Translations under genes and position numbers: made by a program
Source: Gordonia gummivorans
GTDB lineage: Bacteria > Actinomycetota > Actinomycetes > Mycobacteriales > Mycobacteriaceae
Assembly (NCBI RefSeq): GCF_022513585.1
Contig: NZ_JAKWBF010000018.1
Coordinates: 1-64,000 of the forward strand
Reading direction: 5' to 3'
DNA: 64,000 bases
Notes under the pieces: generated by a model
Seen by the model: only the letters and a program-made list of their open reading frames with translations
Told to the model about the DNA's origin: nothing
Databases searched by the model: none
Shown: one piece after another, positions 1 through 9,505 of the stretch
Numbering within the stretch: the first letter of the stretch is position 1
Layout: each line of letters starts with the position of its first letter

Positions 1-131
1 CCTGCCCACCCACTACCAAGGAATCCCAGTGAAAAGGCTGACACAAGTCAGCGAATACCACACGCCCACAACACAATCCGGCACGAAATCAGCCAGACAC
101 GACCCCCGTAAACCCGATCCACGGATCCAGG

Positions 132-181
132 CTCAGGGAGCGGTAGGAACCTCAGGGAGCGGCACGAACCTCAGGCGGCGG
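132..181. repeat. 19-bp tandem repeat, about 2.6 units
   Basis: The 12-mer CTCAGGGAGCGG begins at 132 and 151 and recurs as CTCAGGCGGCGG at 170, giving a 19-base period. The third unit contains the stop codon of the minus-strand gene that ends at 171. The remaining bases 1-131 show no gene that I can support. Confidence 0.6.
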
Positions 182-923
182 ACGGTGCAGACGCTGTACC
201 TCGCGAGACGATCGCTCCGAACCCGGCGTCGATCGCCCAGAGCAGAAGGATTCCGGCGATGAGGTCGGCGACGTCGCCGAAGGTTTGACGGGTGATCGGC
301 CAGAACGGCGGGTTAGCTGCGCTCTGGATTCCGTCGGCCGTGCGCTCGAGGACGACGTCGGTCGGATTGGGGAACCATTCCGGATGCCGGCTCGCGTTGA
401 CCGCGAGCACCGCGATGATCGGCACCCCGAGCAGCCACCATGGATGTCGGCGTCGGGCGATCGACCACGCGACAATCATCAGCGCGACGAAGACCGCCGC
501 ATGCTTGGCCGCATCGATCACGAGGTTGTCCTGCGCCGAGAGGAGCAGCGGCACCTGACCACCCCAGAACCCGATCGCTCCGACCGCCGCGATGGGGGCC
601 GCAATCACCGCCCGGCGGGGACTGCGCGCCCACCACACGATGACCGCGACGAAGTACACCACGATGATCGCCGTCAGCGCCCAACGCAGAATCAGACTCG
701 CGTTGGGGCCGTCGGCGTTGAACGCCGCGACGCGGGCGGGACCGCTTTCGCCATGGTGCGGGTCAAATTGGTAGAGCCACAACGACATCGGCCACCAGGC
801 GACGATCGGCACGAACAGTGCGGCGCTCACCAGACACTGCTGCCACGCGGCACCGCGCTCGCCGAGGCGAGGACCGTGATCCTCGCCTACGACCGCACTC
901 TGGGCGTATGTCGCCGCCGTCAT
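171..923 (-). CDS. Multi-pass membrane protein of unknown function
   Basis: A 250-residue protein with about five to six hydrophobic segments (near residues 30-50, 78-98, 107-130, 140-157, 163-176 and 218-240) separated by short charged loops, so it should sit in the cytoplasmic membrane. The C-terminus is Ala/Ser-rich. I recognise no catalytic motif or family. It lies 70 bp downstream of the DUF6779 gene on the same strand, so it may be the last gene of the folate cluster, but the gap allows its own promoter. ATG start at 923; no strong Shine-Dalgarno is visible. Confidence 0.7.
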   Translation of the reverse strand: MTAATYAQSAVVGEDHGPRLGERGAAWQQCLVSAALFVPIVAWWPMSLWLYQFDPHHGESGPARVAAFNADGPNASLILRWALTAIIVVYFVAVIVWWARSPRRAVIAAPIAAVGAIGFWGGQVPLLLSAQDNLVIDAAKHAAVFVALMIVAWSIARRRHPWWLLGVPIIAVLAVNASRHPEWFPNPTDVVLERTADGIQSAANPPFWPITRQTFGDVADLIAGILLLWAIDAGFGAIVSRGTASAPSAA

Positions 924-993
924 GGAAGCAGTCTAATGCCGTCTCACCACGCAAAACGTCGGTTGATCCGCCGACAGACGGGCAGAACGTAAG

Positions 994-2211
994 TCAGTCG
1001 GCTCGCCGACGCCTGCCGCCGGTCGACTCGGCCGCACGGAGCTGACCCAACAACTCCGAGACCGGCAAGCCTGCCGAGTGGGAGCTCTCGTTGTCGTCGA
1101 CGTCGCGTCGACGCCGACGGCCGAAGCTCGCGGCCGGCGTCGCGTCGGGTCCGCCTTCGTGACGGCCCACCGCAGCGTCGGGAGCGACGTCGGCCGGGGC
1201 CTCCTTGGCTGCATTCGCGACGGCCTCCCGAGCCCACTCGTCGGTGGGGGTCTCGTCGGTGAACGGTGCCGGCGGCGTGGTCCCCGGGGCAACCGGGGGT
1301 TCGGAACCGACGTAGAACCCGCCCGAGAACGGCATCGACTGTGCGGGGGTTTCGGCGGCCTGCGGTGGCTCCTCGACGACCGGCTCCGACGGAGGTTCGA
1401 CGACCTCCGCGTCCGAGACCTCACCAACGGCCTCGGTGACTGAGACCTCGTCGTCCGCAACGTCCTCGAGCGGAACCTCGGTGGCGATCCGGCCGGAGAG
1501 CGGGTCATCGATGACCACAGGGATGACCTCGGTCATCTCGTTGGGGTCGACCACCTTGTCGATGTGCCGACCGTCGTCACCGGCCGGTGCGGTGGCGGCG
1601 AAGTCACGTGCAGCGAGTGCGTCGTCGTCGGCAAATCCCGAGGAGCGACCGTAGTCGGGTGCGCCGGCACCGAAGGGTGACCCCCGAAATCCCGGGTCCC
1701 CGAATCCCGAATCCCCATAGCCCGAACCGAGACCCGACGCCAGCTCGCGCATCTTCTCGTTCGGCAGCGCCGTGCGCTGATCGGGAAGGGGCTCGCCGAT
1801 GAGCATCTCGAGGCTGGAACGCAGCGCGAGGACCTGGGCCTTCAACTCGGAGAGCTCTTCGTTGGCCTCCGCGCTGACCTCGCGCCGGATGGTGGTCTCC
1901 ACATCGAGTTCGTACTGTCGACGCGCGGCGATCTCGCGTTCGAGCTGCAGCTCGTAGACGAGTCGCAGGTCGCGGCTCTTGGCCTCGGCGCTCTCGGCCT
2001 GTCGACGGAATTTGGTGACGAGAATGGCGCCGATGACCGCTGCCCACAGCGCGGCGATCACCGCGAGGGAACCGGGGATCGACAGCTGATCGGTGAAGAC
2101 CATCAGAATGCTCGCTGCCAGCGCCAGGACGATCAGCAGCCCGAGCAACCATTGGCCCACCGACCGACCGGAACGTCGGGGCTCGGTGGAACGGCCGTTC
2201 GAGGTCGTCAT
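994..2211 (-). CDS. DUF6779-like membrane-anchored coiled-coil protein
   Basis: A 405-residue protein. Two adjacent hydrophobic segments (about residues 22-42 and 48-66) form an N-terminal hairpin. A charged region of about residues 75-145, rich in Glu, Arg, Ala and Leu, looks like coiled coil. The rest is a low-complexity Pro/Glu/Ala tail ending in an Arg-rich stretch. Its position after DUF3180 and the folate genes, and its composition, match mycobacterial Rv3604c as I remember it. Function is unknown; a cell-envelope scaffold is only a guess. It is 69 bp downstream of the DUF3180 gene and probably cotranscribed. Confidence 0.75.
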   Translation of the reverse strand: MTTSNGRSTEPRRSGRSVGQWLLGLLIVLALAASILMVFTDQLSIPGSLAVIAALWAAVIGAILVTKFRRQAESAEAKSRDLRLVYELQLEREIAARRQYELDVETTIRREVSAEANEELSELKAQVLALRSSLEMLIGEPLPDQRTALPNEKMRELASGLGSGYGDSGFGDPGFRGSPFGAGAPDYGRSSGFADDDALAARDFAATAPAGDDGRHIDKVVDPNEMTEVIPVVIDDPLSGRIATEVPLEDVADDEVSVTEAVGEVSDAEVVEPPSEPVVEEPPQAAETPAQSMPFSGGFYVGSEPPVAPGTTPPAPFTDETPTDEWAREAVANAAKEAPADVAPDAAVGRHEGGPDATPAASFGRRRRRDVDDNESSHSAGLPVSELLGQLRAAESTGGRRRRAD

Positions 2212-2280
2212 GACCGAGAACTTACCGGTTGACCGGTCATTCGTCGGCCAAGCTGTTCCGGAGAGTCATGAATCTCCGAT

Positions 2281-2802
2281 TCAGGCCGGTGGGGAATGGT
2301 CGGACGTGGGGTCGTCGGGAGCGCGGCAGCAATACTCCAACCACAGCGCGGCGACCGCGAGAAAGACGCCGCCCACCAGCCCGATGATCGCACCCGGTTT
2401 GTCGTGATCGGCGGCCGCCAGATCGTGCTGGTTGAGCAGGAAAGCGAGCAGCCCGACCCACACCCCGATCGCGATGGCCGCCAGGATCGCCGACGCCTTG
2501 GCCAGCGCGAGCACACGCGCGGCGGTCAGTGGGTGCAGTTGCCCGTTCGCCGCACCGATGTCGCGGGACGCGACGCGGGATCGCACCACGAACGCGATCA
2601 CCACTTCGAGGACGGCCAGCACATACAGCACGATGCCGGCCAGCAGCGGCAGCGGCGGCAGGTCGGAGTAGTTGTAGCGCACCAGAATCCACGACGCCAC
2701 GGCGACCACCGCGGCGATGATCACCAGGTCCCGCACGCGGGTGGGACCCATCTTCGGCTCGTCGTCGTGCGGCGGGTGACCCGCAGGCAGGGGCGACGTC
2801 AT
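2281..2802 (-). CDS. DUF3180 family membrane protein
   Basis: A 173-residue protein with four predicted membrane segments (about residues 28-46, 54-72, 103-123 and 138-158) after a polar N-terminus. DUF3180 proteins follow folK in mycolic-acid actinobacteria (Rv3605c), and that is its place here. The ATG at 2802 overlaps the folK stop in an ATGA arrangement, which decides the start over longer in-frame options. Function is not known; conservation beside the folate genes suggests cotranscription rather than a proven pathway role. Confidence 0.85.
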   Translation of the reverse strand: MTSPLPAGHPPHDDEPKMGPTRVRDLVIIAAVVAVASWILVRYNYSDLPPLPLLAGIVLYVLAVLEVVIAFVVRSRVASRDIGAANGQLHPLTAARVLALAKASAILAAIAIGVWVGLLAFLLNQHDLAAADHDKPGAIIGLVGGVFLAVAALWLEYCCRAPDDPTSDHSPPA

Positions 2803-3362
2803 GCCGAGGCCCACCCGATCGTGTCGACGCGACGAACCCCTAGCTTCTCCGAGTCGTCGAGCTGCTTCAGGAGCCCTTCGACCGGGACAACGCCGTCTGG
2901 GGTCCAGAGTGCGGCTGCCGGGTCGATCTCCAGCCACGGAATGAGCACGAACGCGCGTTGCGCGGCCCGTGGATGCGGGAGGGTCAGCACGGGGTCGTCG
3001 CTGACCACCACCCCGTCGTCATTGTCGGAGACGGTGGTGTTGTCGTCGGAGACGGTGGTGTGGTCGTCGGAGACGGTGATGACGTCGACGTCGAGGGTCC
3101 GCGGCCCCCACCGGACCTCCCGAACACGATCGGCCGCTTCTTCGAGCGCCGCGCCGCGAGCCAGCCACTGTGCCGCCGACAACGGGCCGTCGACGATCAG
3201 GGCGATGTTGTAGAAGTCGTCCTGCTCGACACCACCCCAGGGTGGGGTCGCATACACGCTCGATACCGCGACGAGTTCGTCGGCGAACCCCGACACCACA
3301 CTTTCGAGGTGCGCACGCCGGTCACCCACGTTGGAGCCCGCCGACAGCACCGCGCGACTCAT
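2799..3362 (-). CDS. folK: 2-amino-4-hydroxy-6-hydroxymethyldihydropteridine diphosphokinase (HPPK)
   Basis: Transfers pyrophosphate from ATP to 6-hydroxymethyl-7,8-dihydropterin, the step before dihydropteroate synthase. The 187-residue protein starts with the SAGSNVGDR nucleotide/pterin motif and contains the family signature [12 protein letters not shown], with the Mg-binding Asp pair, followed later by LPHPR. Between these two motifs lies an acidic, Ser/Thr-rich insert encoded by a 21-bp tandem repeat, longer than the loop in the mycobacterial protein as I remember it. The ATG at 3362 overlaps the folB stop by four bases, and the stop overlaps the DUF3180 start. Confidence 0.95.
   Translation of the reverse strand: MSRAVLSAGSNVGDRRAHLESVVSGFADELVAVSSVYATPPWGGVEQDDFYNIALIVDGPLSAAQWLARGAALEEAADRVREVRWGPRTLDVDVITVSDDHTTVSDDNTTVSDNDDGVVVSDDPVLTLPHPRAAQRAFVLIPWLEIDPAAALWTPDGVVPVEGLLKQLDDSEKLGVRRVDTIGWASA
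3024..3086. repeat. 21-bp in-frame minisatellite within folK
   Basis: Three consecutive 21-base units begin at 3024, 3045 and 3066 with GTCGGAGACGGTG. The first two differ at one base and the third diverges at its end. Each unit encodes a seven-residue repeat of the VSDD/NTT type on the minus strand, so copy number changes keep the frame. Confidence 0.85.
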
Positions 3363-3736
3363 CGGCCGCCCATCGCCTTGCGGGAACGGCGCGTCACCAC
3401 AGCGACGTCGTCGAAGGTCAACGGGATCGGCGCGGACGGTTTGTGCACGGTGACCTCGCAGGCGGCGAGTCGCTCGTCGGCCATCACCCGTTCGGCGATC
3501 TCCGCGCCGACCGTCTCGATGAGGTCGCGCGGTTCGCCCGAGACGATGTCGGCGACCGTCTGCGCCAGAACCCCGTAATCGACGGTGTCGGCGAGGTCGT
3601 CGGAAGCAGCCGCAGCGCTCAGGTCCAGCCACAGCACGACGTCGATGACGAAGTCCTGCCCGTCGCGTCGTTCGTGGTCGAAGACGCCGTGATGCCCGCG
3701 CACCCGCAGGCCACGCAACTCGATGCGGTCAGTCAT
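3359..3736 (-). CDS. folB: Dihydroneopterin aldolase
   Basis: Converts 7,8-dihydroneopterin to 6-hydroxymethyl-7,8-dihydropterin and glycolaldehyde in folate synthesis. The 125-residue length is usual for the family. It has the N-terminal [14 protein letters not shown] segment, an internal YG, the [11 protein letters not shown] segment with the conserved Glu, and the C-terminal [11 protein letters not shown] motif with the catalytic Lys. The ATG at 3736 overlaps the folP stop by eight bases. It is the third of four overlapping folate genes. Confidence 0.95.
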   Translation of the reverse strand: MTDRIELRGLRVRGHHGVFDHERRDGQDFVIDVVLWLDLSAAAASDDLADTVDYGVLAQTVADIVSGEPRDLIETVGAEIAERVMADERLAACEVTVHKPSAPIPLTFDDVAVVTRRSRKAMGGR

Positions 3737-4613
3737 GAACGCCCACCCGATCGGCGAGGTCGCCGCGCCGGCCACCGGACCGCCAGGCGTCGGCCACCGC
3801 GACCGCGTCGCGGCTGCCGGCCACGTCGTGCACCCGAACCCCCCACGCACCGTTCGCAGCAGAGAGGGCGGAGATCGACGCGGTCGCCACGTCGCGCTCC
3901 TGCGGCGGGCGGACCGCGTCACCGTCGGCCAGCAAGGTGCCGAGAAAACGCTTGCGCGACGCACCGACGAGCACCGGGAACCCCAGCCCGACGAGGGTCG
4001 GCAGCGCGTGCAGAAGAGCCCAATTGTGTTCGGCGGTTTTGGCGAACCCGAGGCCAGGGTCGAGGATGAGGCGGTCGGGGTCGACCCCTGCGGACACTGC
4101 CGCATCCACCTGGGCGAGCAGTTCGCCGCTGACCTCGGCCACCACGTCCCGATAGCCGCCGACATCGCCGATCCGATGGGTGAAGCGCCGGTCGCCGCTG
4201 TCGCCTGCCGGACGCCAGTGCATCAGAATCCACGGCACGCCGGCGTCGGCGACGACCTTGGCCATGTCGGGGTCGGCGCGGCCCCCGGACACGTCGTTGA
4301 CGATGGCTGCGCCGGCGTCGATCGCGGCCGCCGCGACCGAGGCGCGCATGGTGTCGACCGAGATGCGCGCACCCTGCTCGGCGAGCGCAGCGATCACCGG
4401 TGTCACCCGCGCCGCCTCGAGGTCCGGGTCGACCCGAATCGCACCGGGCCGCGTCGATTCACCGCCGACATCGATGAGGTCGGCGCCCTGTGCCACGAGT
4501 TCGAGTCCGTGCGCGACCGCCGCATCGGCGTCGAGGTAGCGGCCACCGTCGGAGAACGAGTCGGCGGTGACGTTGATGACCCCCATGACGAGGCAGCGCG
4601 CAGACGCGGTCAC
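3729..4613 (-). CDS. folP: Dihydropteroate synthase
   Basis: Condenses hydroxymethyl-dihydropterin pyrophosphate with p-aminobenzoate; it is the sulfonamide target. The 294-residue TIM-barrel protein shows [16 protein letters not shown] near its N-terminus, [11 protein letters not shown], the [11 protein letters not shown] strand, [28 protein letters not shown] and a terminal VRVHDV. The start is GTG at 4613, forming a GTGA overlap with the folE stop. The later ATG would begin inside the first conserved strand, so GTG is preferred. Confidence 0.95.
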   Translation of the reverse strand: MTASARCLVMGVINVTADSFSDGGRYLDADAAVAHGLELVAQGADLIDVGGESTRPGAIRVDPDLEAARVTPVIAALAEQGARISVDTMRASVAAAAIDAGAAIVNDVSGGRADPDMAKVVADAGVPWILMHWRPAGDSGDRRFTHRIGDVGGYRDVVAEVSGELLAQVDAAVSAGVDPDRLILDPGLGFAKTAEHNWALLHALPTLVGLGFPVLVGASRKRFLGTLLADGDAVRPPQERDVATASISALSAANGAWGVRVHDVAGSRDAVAVADAWRSGGRRGDLADRVGVHD

Positions 4614-5233
4614 CGCGTGATCAGGTCGAGCGCTTCGCCGCGGGAGACCGCGCTGGTCTTGAACAGGCCTCGGACCGCGGAAGTCGTGGTCGTCGCGCCG
4701 GGTTTGCGGATACCGCGCATCGCCATGCACAGGTGTTCGGCCTCGATCACCACGATCACCCCGCGCGGATCGAGCTTGCGCACGATCGCGTCGGCGATCT
4801 GACTGGTCAACCGTTCCTGCACCTGCGGCCGTTTGGCGTACAGGTCGACGAGCCGAGCGAGCTTCGACAACCCGGTCACCTGCCCGCTGACGCCCGGGAT
4901 GTAACCGACGTGCGCGACGCCATGGAACGACACGAGGTGGTGTTCGCAGGTCGAGTACATCGGGATGTCCTTGACGAGGACGAGTTCGTCGTGGTCCTCG
5001 TCGAAGGTCGTGGCGAGCACCTCGTCGGGGTTGGTGTACAACCCGGCGAACATCTCCCGGTACGCGTTGGCGACGCGGGTTGGCGTGCGCCGCAACCCTT
5101 CTCGCTCCGGGTCCTCCCCCACCGCGATCAACAACTCGCGGACCGCTGCCTCTGCACGTGCCTGGTCGAAGCCGGCTCCGGGGACATCGGAGTCGGTGTC
5201 GAACTCGGCGTCGTGGCGTTCGCTGATCGTCAT
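4610..5233 (-). CDS. folE: GTP cyclohydrolase I
   Basis: Opens the imidazole ring of GTP to give 7,8-dihydroneopterin triphosphate, the first committed folate step. The 207-residue protein has the zinc/active-site segment STCEHHL (Cys96, His98, His99), the [23 protein letters not shown] segment region, and [10 protein letters not shown] with the second conserved Cys near the C-terminus. Its ATG overlaps the ftsH stop as ATGA, so translation is probably coupled to FtsH, as in mycobacteria. Confidence 0.97.
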   Translation of the reverse strand: MTISERHDAEFDTDSDVPGAGFDQARAEAAVRELLIAVGEDPEREGLRRTPTRVANAYREMFAGLYTNPDEVLATTFDEDHDELVLVKDIPMYSTCEHHLVSFHGVAHVGYIPGVSGQVTGLSKLARLVDLYAKRPQVQERLTSQIADAIVRKLDPRGVIVVIEAEHLCMAMRGIRKPGATTTTSAVRGLFKTSAVSRGEALDLITR

Positions 5234-7623
5234 GTCCCCTGACCTGGCCCGCTGCCGTTGGTTCCGCTGCCGTTGGTGCCGTTGGTGTCACCGCTGCCGT
5301 GCCCGGTGCCGTTGATCTCTGGCGGCCGGCCCGGCGTCGGGTCCGGTGGCGTCGAGTTTTGGGGCGGCCAGCCCGGTGCCGACCAATCCCGCGGCGCGCC
5401 ATAGTCGGGACGCGTGCCCCCGCCTGCGTGCTCCGGCGGAGCCGGGTACTGCGGGTTCGGATATTGGGGGTTCGGGTACTGCGGATTGGGATATTGGGGG
5501 TTCGGGTAGTTCGGTGCCGGATACTGAGGATTCGGGTACTGGGGGTAGGGCGTGCCCTGTCCGTGCTGTCCCGGATACGCCTGTCCCGGAGTTCCCGGCG
5601 GATAGGACGGGATCTGCCCGGGCACCTGGGGACCACCCGGGTACCCCGCCGCACCGACGGGCTCGGGCACCGGTTCGGGTTCCGGCGGCCACGGCTCGCC
5701 GCGCTCGATCGCCAGTTCTCCCGGTGTCTTCACCGGCGGCTTGTCGCTCGGGGTGCGCTCACCGAACTCGTTGAACGCGGTGATCCGCGGACGCTTTTCG
5801 ACGTCGGAGAAGATCTTCTCGAGATCCTTGCGCGTCAGCGTCTCCTTCTCCAGCAACTCGGTGGCCAGCACGTCGAGGGTGTCGCGGTACTCCGAGAGGA
5901 TCGCCCACGCCTCAGTGTGCGCGGCCTCGATGAGACGGCGCACCTCGTCGTCGATCTCGCCGGCGATCTCGGCCGAATAGTCGGTGTGCGATCCCATCGA
6001 GCGGCCCAGGAAGGGATCACCCTGATCCTGTCCGTAGCGCACCGCACCGAGTTTGGCGCTCATGCCGTATTCGGTGACCATCGCCCGGGCGATCTTGGTG
6101 GCCTGGTCGATATCGGACGACGCGCCCGTCGTCGGCTCGTGGAAGACCAGTTCCTCGGCGGCCCGGCCACCCATCGCCATCACCAGACGCGCGATCATCT
6201 CCGACCGCGTCATCAGGTCCTTGTCCTGCTCGGGCACGGCCAGCGCGTGACCCCCGGTACGGCCGCGGGCCAGGATGGTGACCTTGTAGATCGGATCCAG
6301 ATCGGGCATCGCCCACGCGGCCAGCGTGTGGCCGCCCTCGTGGTAGGCCACGACCTTCTTCTCGTGCTCGCTGATGATGCGGCTCTTGCGGCGCGGCCCA
6401 CCGATCACGCGGTCGACGGCCTCCTCCAGCATCTCGGCGGTGATGGTCTGCTTGTTCTCGCGCGCGGCGAGCAGCGCGGCCTCGTTGACCACGTTCGCCA
6501 GGTCGGCGCCGGACATACCGGGGGTGCGCTTGGCCAGACCGTCGAGGTCGGCGTCGGCGTCGATCGGCTTGCCCTTGGCGTGTACACGCAGGATCGCCTT
6601 GCGGCCGGCCATGTCGGGGTTGCCGACCGGGATCTGCCGGTCGAAGCGACCGGGACGCAGCAGGGCGGGATCGAGGATGTCGGGGCGGTTGGTGGCCGCG
6701 ATCAGGATGACACCCGAGCGGTCGCCGAAGCCGTCCATCTCCACGAGCAGCTGATTGAGCGTCTGCTCGCGTTCGTCGTGTCCACCGCCCAGACCGGCGC
6801 CACGCTGACGACCCACAGCGTCGATCTCGTCGACGAAGATGATGCACGGGCTGTTGGTCTTGGCCTGCTCGAACAGGTCACGGACACGGGAGGCACCGAC
6901 ACCGACGAACATCTCGACGAAGTCCGAACCGGAGATGGTGAAGAACGGCACCCCGGCCTCACCGGCGACCGCGCGGGCCAGCAGCGTCTTGCCGGTTCCG
7001 GGCGGACCGAACAGCAGGACACCACGCGGGATCTTGGCGCCGAGCGCCTGATACCGCGTCGGATTCTGCAGGAAGTCCTTGATCTCGTAGAGCTCCTCGA
7101 CCGCTTCGTCGGCTCCCGCGACGTCGGCGAAGGTGGTCTTCGGCATGTCCTTGGTGAGCTGCTTGGCCTTGGATTTGCCGAAGCCCATCACGCCACCGCG
7201 ACCACCGCCCTGCATGCGGTTCATCACGAAGAAGAACAGACCGAACAACAGGATCATCGGCAGCACGAAGATGAGGATCTGCCAGAACACCGACTGCTCG
7301 TTGACGTTGGTCGTGTACGGCGCGCCGGTCGTCTTGACCGCGTCGAAGATCTGCTCACCGGCCTGCGCAGGATATTTGGTGGAGATCTGGGTGACGTCTT
7401 TGTCGTCGTGTTTGATCGACTTGTTCAGCTCGATGCGCAGCTGCTGTTCGCGGTCGTCGATGCTGATGAACTTGGCGTTCTTGTCGGCGAGCTGACTCAG
7501 CGCCACCGAGGTGTCGACGGCCGTGTACTCGCGGTCCGAGTCGCGCAACACGCTCCAGCCCCACAGGGCGAGCAGGATCAGCGCCAGGATGGCGAGGTTT
7601 CGGAAGACTGTCTTACGGTTCAT
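5230..7623 (-). CDS. ftsH: ATP-dependent membrane zinc metalloprotease FtsH
   Basis: A hexameric AAA+ protease that extracts and degrades damaged membrane and regulatory proteins. In the 797-residue protein I see a first membrane segment (8-26), an extracytoplasmic domain, a second membrane segment (about 113-134), Walker A GPPGTGKT (206-213), Walker B IIFVDEID (261-268), the arginine-finger region near RPGRFDR, and the zinc motif HEGGH (428-432). From about residue 630 the protein becomes a long Pro/Tyr/Gln/Gly-rich tail with NPQYP repeats and a Gly/Thr/Asn-rich end. It leads the overlapping folate operon. The ATG is preceded by about 470 non-coding bases. Confidence 0.97.
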   Translation of the reverse strand: MNRKTVFRNLAILALILLALWGWSVLRDSDREYTAVDTSVALSQLADKNAKFISIDDREQQLRIELNKSIKHDDKDVTQISTKYPAQAGEQIFDAVKTTGAPYTTNVNEQSVFWQILIFVLPMILLFGLFFFVMNRMQGGGRGGVMGFGKSKAKQLTKDMPKTTFADVAGADEAVEELYEIKDFLQNPTRYQALGAKIPRGVLLFGPPGTGKTLLARAVAGEAGVPFFTISGSDFVEMFVGVGASRVRDLFEQAKTNSPCIIFVDEIDAVGRQRGAGLGGGHDEREQTLNQLLVEMDGFGDRSGVILIAATNRPDILDPALLRPGRFDRQIPVGNPDMAGRKAILRVHAKGKPIDADADLDGLAKRTPGMSGADLANVVNEAALLAARENKQTITAEMLEEAVDRVIGGPRRKSRIISEHEKKVVAYHEGGHTLAAWAMPDLDPIYKVTILARGRTGGHALAVPEQDKDLMTRSEMIARLVMAMGGRAAEELVFHEPTTGASSDIDQATKIARAMVTEYGMSAKLGAVRYGQDQGDPFLGRSMGSHTDYSAEIAGEIDDEVRRLIEAAHTEAWAILSEYRDTLDVLATELLEKETLTRKDLEKIFSDVEKRPRITAFNEFGERTPSDKPPVKTPGELAIERGEPWPPEPEPVPEPVGAAGYPGGPQVPGQIPSYPPGTPGQAYPGQHGQGTPYPQYPNPQYPAPNYPNPQYPNPQYPNPQYPNPQYPAPPEHAGGGTRPDYGAPRDWSAPGWPPQNSTPPDPTPGRPPEINGTGHGSGDTNGTNGSGTNGSGPGQGT
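5446..5545. repeat. 15-bp repeats encoding the NPQYP tail of FtsH
   Basis: Alternating units built on GGGTACTGCGGATT and GGATATTGGGGGTT follow each other with a 15-base period. On the minus strand they encode several NPQYP pentapeptides, with APNYP and APQYP variants, in the cytoplasmic C-terminal tail of FtsH. The boundaries are approximate. Confidence 0.75.
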
Positions 7624-8097
7624 GCCTGTTGGTGGGAGTCGATCCGCCGCGCGCTTCGTGACTGCGGACTACGGTGGCCGTTCCCATGTCCTTCCCACGG
7701 GTTCGTGAACGACTCTCGCGGGTTCGCGACGTCGTTCGTACACATTGAGGCTACCGGTCAACGATCACGCTGGTGAAACCGTTCCCACCGACACTTGTCC
7801 CCGGTGGCCGCCGAACCCGGATACGCCGGACGCCGACTCTCGATCGCAGCGCTTACCGACGCCGCGATGACGACCACGCCGGGCCCGCGAAAGCGATGTC
7901 GTTCGATTGGACGACACAAAGGTCACAGATCCATTTCGAATCGCAACATCCGTTTCGTCGCAGCGTTTTTTGATCCGCACATTCCCGAGCATTTGCGATA
8001 GTGCAGTCGTGTTTCCGATCCCGCTTTCGATCGGTGAGACACTCCCTCCCCCGTCGTCTCGTCGATCCCGTGCGAGCCGGTTCGAAAGGTCCTGTCG
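7624..8097. other. Intergenic region between divergent ftsH and the DUF8020-like gene
   Basis: About 474 bases with no supportable gene; the open frames are short and resemble no protein. It must carry the ftsH promoter on the minus strand and the promoter of the secreted protein on the plus strand. I found no convincing -35/-10 pair for ftsH. A Shine-Dalgarno-like AAAGG precedes the ATG at 8098. Confidence 0.5.
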
Positions 8098-8838
8098 ATG
8101 CCCCTTTGCGCAGCCCCCTCCTCGCCACCCCCCTCATCGTCACCGCAGCACCCACGCCGCACCACTATGTGGCTGCTGGCCGTGATTTCCCTTGCGACCA
8201 TTGCCATTACATGCGCAGCCGGGACCGTGCGCGCGGCGCCGGCTGCATCCGGGCCGGTCCAGGCACTGCTCTCGATGTCGTCGAACTCCGTTCTGCTCGA
8301 CATCCGCGATGGGTCGGCCTCGGTCGATTCCCGCGGATTGTCCATCCGGAACACGGCGGGTAAAGAGGTGCTGCGGATGCCTTTGCATTACCGGGTCGAG
8401 AATCGTCAATTTCCCATCGACCCGACCCTCAGCGGAAATCGGGTGCACCTTACCCCGTCGAAGAACGTAGCGCGATCGACTCTGATAGATCCCGTACAGA
8501 TCAATCCCCTACGCGCTCAAATTCGCCACCTCGCGGCCGGACCGGAGACCCGTCAAGAGCGCGATGACCAGGCGTTGAACCGCTTTTCTCAGCAGTTGGC
8601 GGCAGGAATGACCGTGTCCTCGCTGATCGGTACAGCCATCGGTGCCCTGCTCGGGGGCTTCATCGGATGCGCCCTGGGCATCGTGGCCGCCGTCGTCGGC
8701 TGTCTGGTGGGTGTTGCGCCGGCGGCCGCCATCGGCGGGATCATCGGGATGTCCCTCGGCGGGGGCGGCACGGTCATCATCGCCGGTCTGCAGTACCTGC
8801 AGACGATTCAGAGCCCGTTCAAACCCCCTCGGAGGTGA
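8098..8838 (+). CDS. Secreted DUF8020-like protein with C-terminal glycine-rich hydrophobic hairpin
   Basis: A 246-residue protein. A hydrophobic segment at about residues 25-42 followed by an Ala-rich VRAAPAA site looks like a signal peptide, although the region before it is unusually long (23 residues); an ATG at 8167 would give a conventional length but has no Shine-Dalgarno. The middle part (about 58-130) resembles actinobacterial DUF8020 proteins, with LDIRDGSASV and a LRMPLHYRVENRQFPID stretch. The C-terminal third (about 168-235) is two Gly/Ala-rich hydrophobic stretches like glycine-zipper segments that could insert into a membrane. Function is unknown. Single gene, divergent from ftsH. 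Confidence 0.7.
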   Translation: MPLCAAPSSPPPSSSPQHPRRTTMWLLAVISLATIAITCAAGTVRAAPAASGPVQALLSMSSNSVLLDIRDGSASVDSRGLSIRNTAGKEVLRMPLHYRVENRQFPIDPTLSGNRVHLTPSKNVARSTLIDPVQINPLRAQIRHLAAGPETRQERDDQALNRFSQQLAAGMTVSSLIGTAIGALLGGFIGCALGIVAAVVGCLVGVAPAAAIGGIIGMSLGGGGTVIIAGLQYLQTIQSPFKPPRR

Positions 8839-8854
8839 GGGGCGGCCGACCGGC

Positions 8855-9430
8855 TCAGCTCGAGTACACCGACGGCTTCAACCGCCCGATGTAGGGCAGG
8901 TCGCGGTATCGCTCGGCGTAGTCGAGGCCGTAACCGACGACGAACTCGTTGGGGATGTCGAAGCCGACGTCGGCGACGCGCACGGGTGAGCGCACCGCTT
9001 CGGGTTTGCGCAGCAGCGTGCACACCTCGAGGCTGCGCGGCGACCGGGTGGCGAGATTCTTCATCAACCACGACAAGGTGAGTCCCGAGTCGATGATGTC
9101 CTCGACGATGAGCACGTCGCGGCCCTCGATGTCGCGGTCGAGGTCCTTGAGGATGCGCACCACGCCCGACGACGAGGTCGACGACCCGTAGCTGGACACG
9201 GCCATGAACTCCATCTGCGACGGGATCGGCAGCGCGCGGGCAAAGTCCGTCATGAACATGATGGCGCCCTTGAGGACCCCGATGAGGACCAGGTCCTGGT
9301 CGATGTCGGTGTATCTCGACGCAACTGACGCGGCCAACTCGGCGGTCCGGTCACGGATCTGATCCTCGGTGATCAGGATCGCGTCGATGTCGTCGGCGTA
9401 CGGGTCTGCGACATGGAGATTTGCGGCCAC
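8855..9430 (-). CDS. hpt: Hypoxanthine phosphoribosyltransferase
   Basis: Salvages hypoxanthine (and guanine) with PRPP to IMP/GMP in the cytoplasm. The 191-residue protein has the PRPP-binding motif [16 protein letters not shown], the flexible-loop SSYGSST segment and the C-terminal [19 protein letters not shown] stretch typical of the family. Probable GTG start at 9430. In M. tuberculosis hpt adjoins tilS; here three plus/minus genes (9506-12218) lie between them, so the ancestral operon has been split. Confidence 0.95.
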   Translation of the reverse strand: MAANLHVADPYADDIDAILITEDQIRDRTAELAASVASRYTDIDQDLVLIGVLKGAIMFMTDFARALPIPSQMEFMAVSSYGSSTSSSGVVRILKDLDRDIEGRDVLIVEDIIDSGLTLSWLMKNLATRSPRSLEVCTLLRKPEAVRSPVRVADVGFDIPNEFVVGYGLDYAERYRDLPYIGRLKPSVYSS

Positions 9431-9505
9431 GGCAACAAGGGTGCCACGTCGAGGATCGGTCGCGATACCCGGTGCCGCCCGAATCCGGATCGTTGAATCG
9501 TCCGA

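Noticed and set aside
7740-7770. ftsH promoter TTGACC with TACGAA on the minus strand
   Set aside because: The spacer is only 15 bases and the -10 does not fit TANNNT, so I do not claim it.
5299-7776. 825-codon open frame on the plus strand across ftsH
   Set aside because: It is antisense to FtsH, whose motifs are unmistakable. Long shadow frames are usual in DNA with such high third-position GC; composition is Arg/Gly/Val-rich without any recognisable domain.
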